The position numbers and the translations under genes were made by a program. This document shows, in pieces, positions 17,896 to 27,449 of a stretch of 41,284 nucleotides of DNA. The notes under the pieces are model-generated. The model was not told the origin of the DNA and did not search any database. It worked only from the letters and a program-made list of their open reading frames with translations. The DNA lies in contig MPUH01000658.1 in NCBI GenBank assembly GCA_001970955.1, positions 1-41,284 of the forward strand, read 5' to 3'. The stretch comes from Stentor coeruleus. Its lineage: Eukaryota; Ciliophora; Heterotrichea; Heterotrichida; Stentoridae. How positions within the stretch are numbered: the stretch's first letter is position 1; each line of letters begins with the position of its first letter.

Positions 17896-18892
17896 GATAA
17901 TAAGTTTTATAATAGTTTTCTTAATTATATTAGTAATGTTTTATTAGTGCTAACTCATTTTTATGGTACTTTATATCAAGCAAGAAGTTATAGCAATAGC
18001 ATTACATATTCATTTTAGTTTATTGCTTGTTTCCATACCATAAAGAAATTTCTTGTACTTTCTTTTCATGAATTAAAACTTAGGTATAACATTTAAGAAT
18101 AATAGTTTGAATTAATTAATATATGATTACATTCAAAATTTAAATATTTAATCTATTTAACAAAATGAGATAATGAGTTTAATACTTTTAATAGAAGAAA
18201 TATCTAAATTTATTTTAGTAGCCTATTGTAGTTTTATTAAATTACTATACGGATTTCTTTAATGAAACTAGTTTTCCATAAAGAAGTGAGGTTTCACTGC
18301 CTAAGAATCTTCAAGTAATATCGGAGCTTGCTAAGCAGAAGGTAATTTTCAGTAACCCTGCGATATCAACAGGCGGAGAAGCAAATTTTTCTGGTGGATT
18401 TAATAATTAGATTTTTAAGGTCGAAAAATTTGGCAATAATACAACATTAGAATACTTCCTGAAAATAAGAAAACTTGAAGAATTTCTTAGAAAGTACTGA
18501 GAATCACTTGATAAATTTTTAGATCAAGAGTTCACTCACAGTGACAACTAAATTTTGTAGTTGAGTTAATTAAAACCGATTTAATGAAAAGATACTTAAA
18601 TTTAAAAAAATGTTTAACAGCAAAATCTAGATAAAAACTCTTCAGGTAATTTTTTTATTCTTGTATTCATCATTCATAATCGAAATCTCAACAGTGCACC
18701 CAAATTCCCAACTAAATTTCCCATATAATCCAGTGTTATTAAAATTCCTAGAATTTTCTCTATACAAGCAAAATCTGCAACAGCCTAGCTTTCATATAAA
18801 ATTAACTCAAAATCACAAATTCAGCCTAACTTTAAAACAAAGATCAATCAAAGTTGCCATTCTTATATTTACCTAACAGTCAATATCGAAAG
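17896..18892. other. Intergenic region containing a gene relic
   Basis: About 1 kb between NMNAT and the UFD1-like gene. Most is A+T-rich and empty. The part at 18252-18551 looks like decayed coding sequence and is listed separately. The stretch 18661-18876 is open but has no ATG start and no intron linking it to the next gene, so I do not call it. Confidence 0.5.
18252..18551 (+). pseudogene. Decayed coding fragment of unknown family
   Basis: One frame has protein-like composition over 100 codons but is broken by internal TAA, TAG and TGA stops. Examples are SEVSLPKNLQVISELAKQ and VIFSNPAISTGGEANFSGGF, then after a stop KVEKFGNNTTLEYFLKIRKL. The local base composition is also richer in G+C than the flanks. 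No 15-nt GT-AG intron removes these stops. I infer a gene fragment that has lost function. The family was not recognised. Confidence 0.45.
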
Positions 18893-19930
18893 ATGTTTTA
18901 TAAATATGATAACTATTATTATTTCATGAATGACATGACGCATAGTGATAAATTGACATTTGGCATTTCCCAAGTCCTCCCAATTTTCATGAGTAAAAAC
19001 TATCGAGCTAGCATGGAATACTCAGACAAACTTATCCTTCCAAGCAAAATCCTCTTTGCTATAAGGAAATCTCACTTACCCTTACCACCTGTATTTTCTC
19101 TCAAATATTTACGAGAGGACTCACCTCCAATAACTTGTGGAGCATTAGAATTCTCAGCCCCAGAATCCATTATATATGCCCCTTCGTGGATGATGAAAAG
19201 ACTTGGAAAAAAACACACAATCCATGGAGCTGAAGCTGTCTTAGAATTACTAAAGCCTAAACGTAAAAATTCACTAGTATTTCCATTTGCAACAAAAATA
19301 GAAATCTTTTACGATACTCCACTAAACCCAGAAGCTTGCAAAAAAGCACTGCTAAGATACACAGTAATTAACAAAGGTGAAACTCTGTCATTACAACTTG
19401 ATAGTAAAGCTTATAAAGTTACAGTTCTTAGTTTATTGCCTAAGAATAAATGTATAATGTGGAAAAAAGATATACAAGTCACTGTACTTGGGGGGTTTAT
19501 AAAAAATATTTCAATCGAAAGAGACTGTATAAATATTATCCCATTAATAGAAACTATTAATTTTTCGCCGAAAACTAGGAATAAACAGCAAAGCAGATAT
19601 CACAGTCCTTCAGCTTTGAATTCGACGTTTAGTTATATGAACAAAACTTGCTCTTTTGATGAATATATAGATTTATATGATTCAGACATCCTTCCATGGG
19701 ACAAAGAGGATCAGTTCAAGCAAGACATAAACTTTCTTCCAGAAATATTCGCTGGCACTGAGATAGCTGTGAAATCTACTGATAAAGACCATAAGCCAGC
19801 TGCAACTATGGGGTTTCCATACTTGAAGTCTTCAGGAAAAAGGATGACAAGCACTGCTATTGGCACAAATGATAATGCCCATAATCCAAACCGAAAGTTT
19901 TCTAGTAAATTCAAAACTAATAGCATGTAA
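18893..19930 (+). CDS. UFD1-like ubiquitin-fusion-degradation protein
   Basis: A 345-residue frame starting at ATG 18893. The open frame extends upstream only through non-ATG codons. Residues about 5-190 match the double-psi barrel of Ufd1: SMEYSDKLILPSKIL-like start, PPVFSLK, CGALEFSAPE, YAPSWMMKRL, and a second half with VINKGETLSLQLDSKAYKV. Ufd1 with Npl4 feeds polyubiquitinated proteins to Cdc48/p97 for unfolding and degradation. The C-terminal ~140 residues are low-similarity, Ser/Asn/Lys-rich and probably disordered. The barrel is diverged compared with canonical Ufd1, so this may be a paralogue rather than the housekeeping copy. It lies 43 nt before RPA1 on the same strand. Confidence 0.82.
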   Translation: MFYKYDNYYYFMNDMTHSDKLTFGISQVLPIFMSKNYRASMEYSDKLILPSKILFAIRKSHLPLPPVFSLKYLREDSPPITCGALEFSAPESIIYAPSWMMKRLGKKHTIHGAEAVLELLKPKRKNSLVFPFATKIEIFYDTPLNPEACKKALLRYTVINKGETLSLQLDSKAYKVTVLSLLPKNKCIMWKKDIQVTVLGGFIKNISIERDCINIIPLIETINFSPKTRNKQQSRYHSPSALNSTFSYMNKTCSFDEYIDLYDSDILPWDKEDQFKQDINFLPEIFAGTEIAVKSTDKDHKPAATMGFPYLKSSGKRMTSTAIGTNDNAHNPNRKFSSKFKTNSM

Positions 19931-19973
19931 TATTGGTTCCCGCCAATAAAATGGTTATAATAAATATCCCGGC

Positions 19974-21623
19974 ATGATTACTAAAGGATCTATCGTCAAA
20001 GCTGTCACTTATCAGGATACCAAAATCAACCCATTTATAGTTCAGATTTATGACATCAACAGAATGCTCAATGACGTGATTTTTGTAGAGGTCTCAGATG
20101 AAGATACTAAGATTGAAGCTAAACTAGATTCAAATCTTAGTAATTTATTAGATTCAGGGGCAATTAAGGTCAATCAGTTAATCTCGGTTGATAGCTATAA
20201 AATTAGTGATTTTGAAGGCAGACCAGTACTTGATATTTCATCCCTTACTTGTAACCAAATCGTCCCAAAAATTGGTACACCTATGCCTATTTCCAAGAAA
20301 ATCCAGAAGCTATCAGAACAATATACACCAATATCTGCATTGAGTACTTTTTTATATGACTGGACATTAAAAGCAAAAGTTATTAAAAAATCAGAACTTA
20401 AAGAGTACCTGAATAAAAAACTACAAAGAAATGAAAAATATATGTCTTGCACTTTGCTTGATAATTATAATACAAGAATCCAAGCAAGCTTTTTTTCCGA
20501 AGCCGCAGAAAAGTTCTTCCAGACAATCGAAGAAGATAAAATATATCTTTTTTCTGGAGGGTCTATTTCTTTAGCAGAGCAAAAGTACCGAACTCCAGAA
20601 TGTAGTTATCAGCTTTCGTTTAATGCAAGTGCTTCAATAATTCCATCACAAGACCAAACTTGGAAAATCATTGCTGTCGACCGTGCCGTGACGCCAATCG
20701 AGAAAATTGTAAACATGCCAGAAAAGTCATTGGTCGATGTTTTAGGGATTGTCCAAGAAGTTGGAGACGTGGTTGAAAGGACTTCAAAAAAAGGTCAAGC
20801 TCTAATACAGCGGGTTCTGAAAATCTTTGATAGGTCGAGAAAACTTATCGAGATTTCGCTTTGGAATGAGCAGGCAACTGATCAAAAAATATTGTCATTA
20901 GTGCCACAAGAATCTGTTTTCCATGGAAAAGGCTTGATAATAACACATTATAATGGAGGAGTTGGCTTAAGCACATCTCGCTCTTTATCAGAACTCATCT
21001 GCAACCCTAAAGACGAAAGTGCTAATGATCTTTTGAATTGGTATAAGAATTCAGGTAACGATCCACTTGTTGAGTTAAGTGAAAAGAAAGAGCCTAGAAG
21101 AATTGAACTTCAATTAAAAACTGTGGCTGAAATACAACATATGCCTGCAATTAAAGATGAAAAATTTCAAGTCTTGGGACATGTGACAATGAGGAAAAAT
21201 GAAATAAATTTAGCTTATGAGTCTTGCATTGGATGCAAGAAAAAGGTCAATCAAGAGAGTGATGGTTTTTATTATTGTCAAGGATGTAGGAAGTCATCTA
21301 AAGAGTTTATTCATCGTTTTCTTTTAAGAGGAATTATTATCTCAGACTTCACAGGATCAATTTTCGCTACAGCTTTTCACGAGACAGGGGAATTAATATT
21401 AGATATGAAGGTAAAAGATTTTGTTGTAAAAAGTGAAGAAGAAAAGCAAGAAATTATTAAAAATGCTAATTCAAAGCATTTTAGCTTTACTATAAGAATT
21501 AATGAAGTCAAAACACTTGAAGGAAATACTAGAACGGAATACACGATTAGTAATGCGAGTTTTATAAACCATGGTGATTGCACAAAAAAAATATTGAATT
21601 TAGTTAGCAATGGTATTAATTAG
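19974..21623 (+). CDS. RPA1: Replication protein A large subunit (RPA1)
   Basis: A 549-residue single-stranded-DNA-binding subunit used in replication, repair and recombination. It opens with an OB-fold N-terminal domain (MITKGSIVKAV, then VEVSDEDTKIEAKLD). OB folds DBD-A and DBD-B follow (for example SCTLLDNYNTRIQASFFSEA, and VDVLGIVQEVGDV). DBD-C at the end carries a four-Cys zinc ribbon, C-x2-C in YESCIGCKKK and C-x2-C in YYCQGCRKSS, before SDFTGSIFATAFHE. The length is slightly short of the usual ~600 residues, mainly in linkers. All expected domains are in order and the frame is intact. It acts in the nucleus. An alternative is a telomere-specific or ciliate-specific RPA1 paralogue, since several copies are common. 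Confidence 0.88.
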   Translation: MITKGSIVKAVTYQDTKINPFIVQIYDINRMLNDVIFVEVSDEDTKIEAKLDSNLSNLLDSGAIKVNQLISVDSYKISDFEGRPVLDISSLTCNQIVPKIGTPMPISKKIQKLSEQYTPISALSTFLYDWTLKAKVIKKSELKEYLNKKLQRNEKYMSCTLLDNYNTRIQASFFSEAAEKFFQTIEEDKIYLFSGGSISLAEQKYRTPECSYQLSFNASASIIPSQDQTWKIIAVDRAVTPIEKIVNMPEKSLVDVLGIVQEVGDVVERTSKKGQALIQRVLKIFDRSRKLIEISLWNEQATDQKILSLVPQESVFHGKGLIITHYNGGVGLSTSRSLSELICNPKDESANDLLNWYKNSGNDPLVELSEKKEPRRIELQLKTVAEIQHMPAIKDEKFQVLGHVTMRKNEINLAYESCIGCKKKVNQESDGFYYCQGCRKSSKEFIHRFLLRGIIISDFTGSIFATAFHETGELILDMKVKDFVVKSEEEKQEIIKNANSKHFSFTIRINEVKTLEGNTRTEYTISNASFINHGDCTKKILNLVSNGIN

Positions 21624-21792
21624 ATTAATTCTGTATTGATTATTGGAATGGTAAATAAGTACTCAATATGCAAATAAGCTTTCAGCATATTTTTTAATTA
21701 GTTTAAAAGAATGCCTTCACAGAATTTTATAGACTAGGAACCTTTTTCTGTCGACTAAAAAAATAATTCAATATGCACTAATACTGACCAAT

Positions 21793-23031
21793 ATGTGGAA
21801 GGATATAGCGAACAGCCTTGAAAATTTTCAATATACCGTCTGGACTGAGTTCACTCCACTCGCCCTGAAGCATCAGGCAATCAATCTAGGCCAAGGATTT
21901 CCGAATTTCGCCTGTCCACAATTTGTTAAAGACGCCTTAACTGAGGCGGTCAATAACAATGAAAACCAATACAGTAGACCTGCAGGCTTTCCAATGCTTG
22001 TGGAAGAAATCGCTAAAATCTACAGTGTCAAGCACAACAGAAAAATTGACCCGATGACTGAAGTTGCAGTGTGCTATGGAGCAAGTGAAGCTTTATTCAA
22101 TGTTTCAATGGCGCTTATCAACCCAGGAGACGAAGTTATTGTTATAGACCCATCGTTTGATATATACATACCACAGATCTGCATTCCTGGAGGTATTCCG
22201 ATAAGAGTTTCTTTAGAGCCACCTGTGGATGATGTATCTCCATGGACAATTAATTTTGATAAACTTGAGGCAGCTTTCAACAATAAAACCAAAATCTTAT
22301 TGTTCAACACGCCAAACAATCCTATAGGCAAGATATTTACTAGAGAAGAATTAGAAAGAATTGCCCAAATACTTGAAAAATGGCCTAATGTCGCTATTGT
22401 GGCAGATGAAGTTTATGAACATATCGTATTTGATGGAAGGGAACATATAAGTCTAGCTGATATTGGCAATTTATGGGAAAGATCTGTGACTTTATCTAGT
22501 GCAGGAAAGCTTTTCTCAATTACTGGATGGAAGACAGGCTGGGCAGTAGGTGGTCCACTTATCATAAAAAATATGGTTGTTTCTAAACTTTGGACATCTT
22601 TTTGTTCTAATACTGTTTGTCAAGGTGCAATTGCTAGATGCTTACGCTTTGCTGAAAATGAATATGAAGGCTTCCCGAATTATTACAAGTGGCTAAGTAA
22701 TCAATATGAGCAAAAAAGAGAAAGGATTAAGAATATTCTTAGCAATAGCAATGTTGTTAAAATTCAGCCACTACTTTCTGAAGGAGGATTTTTCTTGGTG
22801 GGGAGGATTTTAGATGATGGAGATTTTATTCCTGATAGATACAAACAGGGAGCGACTTTGGATTTTGCATTTTGCAGATGGCTAACGGAAGAATATAAAG
22901 TGAGTGCTATACCTTGCTCTGCATTTTTTGGTGAAAATAGCAAGCATTACGGGACTAATCTTGTTAGATTCGCTTTGTGCAAAGAGTTTTCTGACTACGA
23001 TAAAACAGAGAAAATACTTATTAGGACATAA
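21793..23031 (+). CDS. Kynurenine/glutamine aminotransferase-type PLP enzyme (KYAT family)
   Basis: A 412-residue fold-type I aminotransferase. It opens with the family's INLGQGFPNF motif and has the PLP-binding GASEALFN loop, FNTPNNPIGK (N176), VADEVYEH (D205, Y208), and the Schiff-base lysine in SSAGKLFSITGWKTGW (K239). A C-terminal FALCK segment probably supplies the substrate-carboxylate Arg. Members transaminate kynurenine, glutamine and related amino acids, and some cleave cysteine conjugates. The start matches the family length, with no mitochondrial presequence, so a cytosolic enzyme is inferred. It is followed 36 nt later by the RNase T2-like gene. It is unrelated in sequence detail to the tyrosine-type enzyme at 35.5 kb. 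Confidence 0.9.
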   Translation: MWKDIANSLENFQYTVWTEFTPLALKHQAINLGQGFPNFACPQFVKDALTEAVNNNENQYSRPAGFPMLVEEIAKIYSVKHNRKIDPMTEVAVCYGASEALFNVSMALINPGDEVIVIDPSFDIYIPQICIPGGIPIRVSLEPPVDDVSPWTINFDKLEAAFNNKTKILLFNTPNNPIGKIFTREELERIAQILEKWPNVAIVADEVYEHIVFDGREHISLADIGNLWERSVTLSSAGKLFSITGWKTGWAVGGPLIIKNMVVSKLWTSFCSNTVCQGAIARCLRFAENEYEGFPNYYKWLSNQYEQKRERIKNILSNSNVVKIQPLLSEGGFFLVGRILDDGDFIPDRYKQGATLDFAFCRWLTEEYKVSAIPCSAFFGENSKHYGTNLVRFALCKEFSDYDKTEKILIRT

Positions 23032-23067
23032 TTAGCTTACATCAACAAATTAAGCATAGATTTATAA

Positions 23068-23664
23068 ATGCTATTTTATATTCTCTTATCTCTAGCTTTA
23101 GGGTTACAAAGCAACATTCTTACCATTGAGTGGAGACCAACAATTTGCTTTAACTACCCTTGTACAAAATCATATCTCAAAAATAGTTTCAATATTAAAG
23201 ATTTCAAGGCAATATCAGAAACTGGTGAAGCTAATACTAATTGCTCAGAAGATCAATTCCAAATATCATTGCAGGTAATGATGATGCTAGTTGAATTTTG
23301 GGATTACTATGAAGATTCAAGACATGAAATTTGGGAAAATGTTTGGAGAGAACATGGAACATGCATTCTTCCTAAGGTTAGCTCTGAGGAGTACTTTCAA
23401 GTCGCAATAGCTCTGTTTTTGAATTCTGAAATTCAGGAAAGGTTAAAGGCTGCTGAAATTTTGGATTCTAATGGAAAACAATGGGGATATGAAGATATTA
23501 GCAATGCTTTATATTACAAGGTGCAAATAGACTGTTTCAAGTCTGAAGACGAAGAATTTATGCTTGAAACCATAAATTTATGTTTCAATCAAGGATTTCA
23601 ATGGGAAAATTGTACTTCGGACTTTGGAAAATGTGAATCGTCATTCATTCTTCCATGGATTTAA
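23068..23664 (+). CDS. Catalytically dead RNase T2-like secreted protein
   Basis: A 198-residue protein with a signal peptide (MLFYILLSLALGLQS) and the RNase T2 scaffold: LTIEWRPTICF, IWENVWREHGTC, conserved cysteines and a C-terminal C-x6-C in NCTSDFGKC. The first catalytic segment, which reads FNIHGLWP in active enzymes, is FNIKDFKA here (catalytic His to K44). In the second segment, the WEHEWxKHGTC consensus becomes WENVWREHGTC. The positions for His, Glu and Lys are now N91, V92 and E95, and only H96 remains. RNA cleavage is very unlikely. A binding, decoy or regulatory role is inferred. It sits next to an active paralogue, as expected of a tandem duplication. Confidence 0.88.
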   Translation: MLFYILLSLALGLQSNILTIEWRPTICFNYPCTKSYLKNSFNIKDFKAISETGEANTNCSEDQFQISLQVMMMLVEFWDYYEDSRHEIWENVWREHGTCILPKVSSEEYFQVAIALFLNSEIQERLKAAEILDSNGKQWGYEDISNALYYKVQIDCFKSEDEEFMLETINLCFNQGFQWENCTSDFGKCESSFILPWI

Positions 23665-23920
23665 TTAGCATAATAATCCTCAAATATATACATCTATTGA
23701 TGCAAATATTTAATAAGCTAATTTATGTTTACTAAAGCACTTATTTTTCCATTTTTGATATTCTAATAATAATTATTTTTAAATGAATCATTAGAATGGT
23801 ATATTCTGAGATTTTGAATTTACTCCTAACATTCCCTTATGCGTCAAGATTATTTTCTCATACTTCTGCAAATAAATCTTGCAGAATTAGCTAATCAGGT
23901 TGAAAGTCATGGGAATATAA

Positions 23921-24523
23921 ATGGAGAGAATATTGTTGATCACTGCTGTAGCATTAGCATATGACTATAATGCTTTGATGATTGAGTGGAAGCCAACAGT
24001 GTGCAAGACAATGAATTGTATTCCAGGTTATCTGTCTACTGATTTCAATATTCATGGTCTATGGCCTAATAATTGGGATGGGACTTATCCACAGTATTGT
24101 GCAAATGAAACTTTTAGTATAACCGCACAGACTGAAGCATTGTTGAACATTTATTGGGAATCAGATGTTGGCCCTTCTCTGAGCTTTTGGGAACACGAAT
24201 GGTCTAAGCATGGAACCTGTGTTTCTCCAGCTGTAAGCTGTAACACATATTTTAATACTACAGTCAGCCTTTTCCTGACGAGGAATCCTCTGAATGCTCT
24301 TTCAGTATTTGGTATAGTTCCAAGCAATACAAAGATATATACAACATCACAATTTGTTGGAAGCTTTTCTAAGACAGTCCTGATAACTTGTCAAAGAGTT
24401 TCAAATACCTACTTTCTTGATACTGTTCAGTTTTGCTATGACAAAAGCTTCAATTGGATTTCATGTGTAGGGACTCAAACCAGTTGTGGTACCAGTGGAT
24501 TTCTCTTACCTTTGGCTAGTTAG
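23921..24523 (+). CDS. RNase T2 family ribonuclease (active copy)
   Basis: A 200-residue secreted endoribonuclease with a short signal peptide (MERILLITAVALA). Both catalytic segments are intact: FNIHGLWPN with H45, and FWEHEWSKHGTC with H92, E93, K96 and H97. Paired cysteines match the conserved disulfides, including the C-x6-C near the C-terminus (SCVGTQTSC). RNase T2 enzymes cut single-stranded RNA to 2',3'-cyclic phosphates in acidic vacuoles or outside the cell. In a phagotrophic ciliate, digestion of food RNA in food vacuoles is the simplest role. It lies 256 nt after its inactive paralogue on the same strand. Confidence 0.94.
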   Translation: MERILLITAVALAYDYNALMIEWKPTVCKTMNCIPGYLSTDFNIHGLWPNNWDGTYPQYCANETFSITAQTEALLNIYWESDVGPSLSFWEHEWSKHGTCVSPAVSCNTYFNTTVSLFLTRNPLNALSVFGIVPSNTKIYTTSQFVGSFSKTVLITCQRVSNTYFLDTVQFCYDKSFNWISCVGTQTSCGTSGFLLPLAS

Positions 24524-25029
24524 TTAAGTAAAGTTTAGTTACTAAGGCTTAGTGGTCATGATGGTTAGTGACTCAAATGCCAGAGGTTCTTCTTTAACTC
24601 AATTATACTGGTAAGTGCTTTACGTATAACTTTATTAAGCTGATTGATTTTTAACTCTTTTGGCTTTTTCTTTAAGATAGTGTTGCCAGAGAAGATTCTA
24701 GCAAGTGCATATATAGTCAGTTGAGGGTAATGATACTGTATAAAGACATAAAAATACTTATTTGCTGTTGTGATAACTAGAAAGACAGTAATTATGCTAT
24801 AAGCAATAAAGTTTTTATATTAATTTTCGGTAAGCAAGCCAGTGGACTTAAATTAGAATTTTTTCTATAGCATAAAGCTTGAAGGCACATAATTCTAACT
24901 AAAGTGCAGGTTTTATTACCAGTAAAATCAATATTTTTGATAAAAAGCAACCCTATAGCATAAAAGAATGTTATTACAGATAATAATCTATAATCAAATA
25001 AGAATATAAATCACATTAACAAATCATCA
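24524..25029. other. A+T-rich intergenic stretch
   Basis: No coding frame, repeat or RNA gene was recognised. It should include the promoter of the coiled-coil gene. Confidence 0.45.
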
Positions 25030-26193
25030 ATGGAGTCCATTCTAAATGAAATCAATCAGCTGAAAAAGCATCTGTTAATGCTAAATTATCAAGAAAAGCT
25101 TGCAAACCTACAAGAAGAAAAGTCAAGATTAACTGAAGCTTTAGAAGCTGCAAATTATAAATTTTTTACTCCGTTAAAGAAAGTTCCATGTGACAAGTAT
25201 ATTGAAAAATCGATAAGCCCAGTAAAGTCTGAAGATCTGAATTTGCAGGGACGAGTTACAGATACAATACAGAAAATAAACCGAGAAAAGAAAAGATTAG
25301 ATCAAGATTGCGAAAAAATCGAAGATTATTTAAGACAATCTAATACTGGCTTGTTTGTCATTGTTTCTAAGTTCAATCTAGCGAAGAAAAATAACCTGGA
25401 GCTTAAATACCAGTTAAGAAAACTTATAAAAGAAAGACAGATTCTAACGAGCAGTTATAGTAAACTGACAGGAGCTTTAGTAAGAGAAACTCGACTGAGT
25501 GAGAAAGTTGAAAAAATAGAAAGCCAAGAAAGAAAAAATCGAGACAAGCTAGTTAGTATCAATGTATTGAAAAAAATGATTGAACACTTGAAAATACCTG
25601 AACCTGTAGAGAATCCGCAACTAAATGCCATCATTAATAAAATTAACAAGCTAGAAGAGATGCTTAAAGAAAACGAAAAAATAAAACGCAATTTAAAAAT
25701 AAGCATTGAAATGACTCAGGCAGAAGTTGATTACAAAAAAAGAAACCCTCAAAATATTCCTCCTGCACTCGCCAATAAGTATTACCGTGAAGAAATTAAA
25801 ATGATTGAGCTTGATATGGCAGAAAAAAGTAGAATTATCAAAAATTTGGAGAAGCAAAAACTTTGCGAAAATATAAACTATTCAGACTCACTTAAAGAAA
25901 AAGAATTACTTGAGCCTAAGAAGAAAAACACAAAAAGTGTATCATGCATTTGCTCTTATTCGAATCTCAAACCAGAAAAAAATGGATTGAGAAATTATTT
26001 AGGGCAAGATAAAGTTAAAAAGAATAGAAATGATAGCAGTAATATTACTGGGATGCTGAGAAAAAATGGAGAACCTACTATAACTAGAGAGGTCCTAAGT
26101 GCTTTGGATGTTTATGCCCCTGGAAAAAGTATTACTTCAAAAATTATTGAATTCAATAGAGGACATACTAGAAAACTATCTTCTAAAAGCTAA
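25030..26193 (+). CDS. Long coiled-coil protein
   Basis: Intact 387-residue frame, very rich in Lys, Glu and Leu with heptad-like spacing over about residues 1-45, 75-185 and 195-290. Examples are KLANLQEEKSRLTEALEAAN and INKLEEMLKENEKIKRNLK. The final ~90 residues are basic and less ordered, with a CICSY motif near 310. No enzymatic or membrane domain is present. Such proteins in ciliates are often basal-body, ciliary or cortical cytoskeleton components, but nothing specific supports that here and I do not recognise the family. Confidence 0.72.
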   Translation: MESILNEINQLKKHLLMLNYQEKLANLQEEKSRLTEALEAANYKFFTPLKKVPCDKYIEKSISPVKSEDLNLQGRVTDTIQKINREKKRLDQDCEKIEDYLRQSNTGLFVIVSKFNLAKKNNLELKYQLRKLIKERQILTSSYSKLTGALVRETRLSEKVEKIESQERKNRDKLVSINVLKKMIEHLKIPEPVENPQLNAIINKINKLEEMLKENEKIKRNLKISIEMTQAEVDYKKRNPQNIPPALANKYYREEIKMIELDMAEKSRIIKNLEKQKLCENINYSDSLKEKELLEPKKKNTKSVSCICSYSNLKPEKNGLRNYLGQDKVKKNRNDSSNITGMLRKNGEPTITREVLSALDVYAPGKSITSKIIEFNRGHTRKLSSKS

Positions 26194-26664
26194 TTTAAGA
26201 TTAACAATAGATTATTATTTCAGTCATGCTTTAATTTTTTCAATTCAGTCTCTATGACTTTTAGACTAGTTTTTTTACTATATAAATTTCATTTGTATGT
26301 GGAATTTTTAAACTCTTGCTTGATTTCTAAACAATAATCAAGACTTAATGAAATATCTATGCACTTTGATTATATTTACTATTTGTAAATTTTTGAAAAC
26401 TACAATTATATAATTTTTGATCTTGGCTTATATTTTTTAATTATTATAATCAAAGTTTTAATCTAATTTGCATTATGTCCAACCTTAAATATACACTAAA
26501 ATTACAAATTTTGGAAAAAATAATTTATAAGCATTTCTATTTTTAGGATTTCTTAAGCCAGATTTGATTCTTGAGGTATGCGTGAGGTTGATATTTGCTG
26601 CATAAGCAGTTCTGTAATTACAAAAATACTATCTAAAATCAATAGAGATTTTTTTATAAAGTTT
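26194..26664. other. A+T-rich intergenic stretch
   Basis: It lies between the coiled-coil gene and the transposase relic. No frame or inverted repeat that would mark the far end of the transposon could be identified by eye. Confidence 0.4.
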
Positions 26665-27291
26665 TACTTACTAATAATGCCTAATAAGAAACTATCCCAT
26701 AAATTATTTTTATTGAATTTTCTCCAGATATAAGCATTAAGATATAGTCTATATTGACTGTTCTATTCCTGGGCTTTATAAAATGATTCAGACTGTTCCA
26801 GGTGCCTACGATTCTATTTATGTATATCCAGTTTCAGGATTTTTATAATTTCGACTGCGATTAACTGAATAGTGCTTATAGATTTTTTTAAAAAGATTTA
26901 CCCTTTCCAGCAATTAATGACTATGATAGATCCAGGTTTTACGTGCTTTCGCACAATTTCAGTGTTTGCATATTTCTGTTAGCACTTCGACTAGAAAAGC
27001 TTTTTTGATTAGAATCTTCAATACCTTCAAGAATGCAAGCCCCAGTACTAAGTGACCTCGATAATATTTTCTCCGTCCGAATTTACATTCGTCAATTTAG
27101 ACAATGATCCCTTCACCACCGATTACTTGGCTCTGTTCAGAAAGCGAATCACTCATTAATTCTTAAAAACTTTTTAGTAATTAACAACTGTATTTTGACT
27201 CAAACCGATCATTGTAATTGCTGCGCTAACACTAATTTTCGCAAGCAATAAAATAGTAGAACAATTTAGTATTTTTCCTTCAAAAAACTTC
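26665..27291 (-). pseudogene. Merlin/ISXO2-type DDE transposase relic
   Basis: Reading the minus strand in shifting frames gives a chain of segments typical of the IS1016/IS1595-ISXO2 transposase superfamily, the eukaryotic Merlin transposons. In order they are: FFEGKILNCSTILLLAK; SVSAAITMIGLSQNTVVNY; VIGGEGIIV, a stop, then IDECKFGRRKYYRGH; GIEDSNQKSF; EIVRKHVKPGSIIVINCWKG; and near the end YIWRKFNKNNLWDSFLLGII. The first catalytic Asp remains in IDECKFG. The second (normally SDCWK) is Asn in INCWK. Several stops and frame changes show it is dead. The N-terminal zinc region is missing where the CDPK gene's upstream DNA begins. Confidence 0.85.
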
Positions 27292-27384
27292 CCTTTCTTA
27301 CAGAAATGTTAGTTAGTTATAAAATATATCGTTCACAGTCGTGAACTCTGTATTAATCAATTTTCAGTCCTTTCTTGCAGAAAT
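27292..27384. repeat. 54-nt dispersed palindromic repeat, copy 1, with 16-nt direct-repeat flanks
   Basis: The core 27311-27364 is the reverse complement of 30438-30491 with 4 mismatches. It contains the perfect hairpin GTTCAC-AGTC-GTGAAC (27331-27346). It is flanked by direct repeats, CCTTTCTTACAGAAAT at 27292-27307 and CCTTTCTTGCAGAAAT at 27369-27384 (one mismatch). This fits a short insertion with target-site duplication. It sits at the truncated 5' edge of the transposase relic. Confidence 0.75.
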
Positions 27385-27449
27385 ATGCTTTCTGCAATCT
27401 TTGCTTTTACATTAAATTTTTTTCTTGTTATTAGTTAATCTCATAAATA

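Noticed and set aside
18661..18876. 71-residue open frame before the UFD1-like gene
   Set aside because: It starts at TTG, has no homology-like features, and no 15/16-nt GT-AG intron links it to the next frame.
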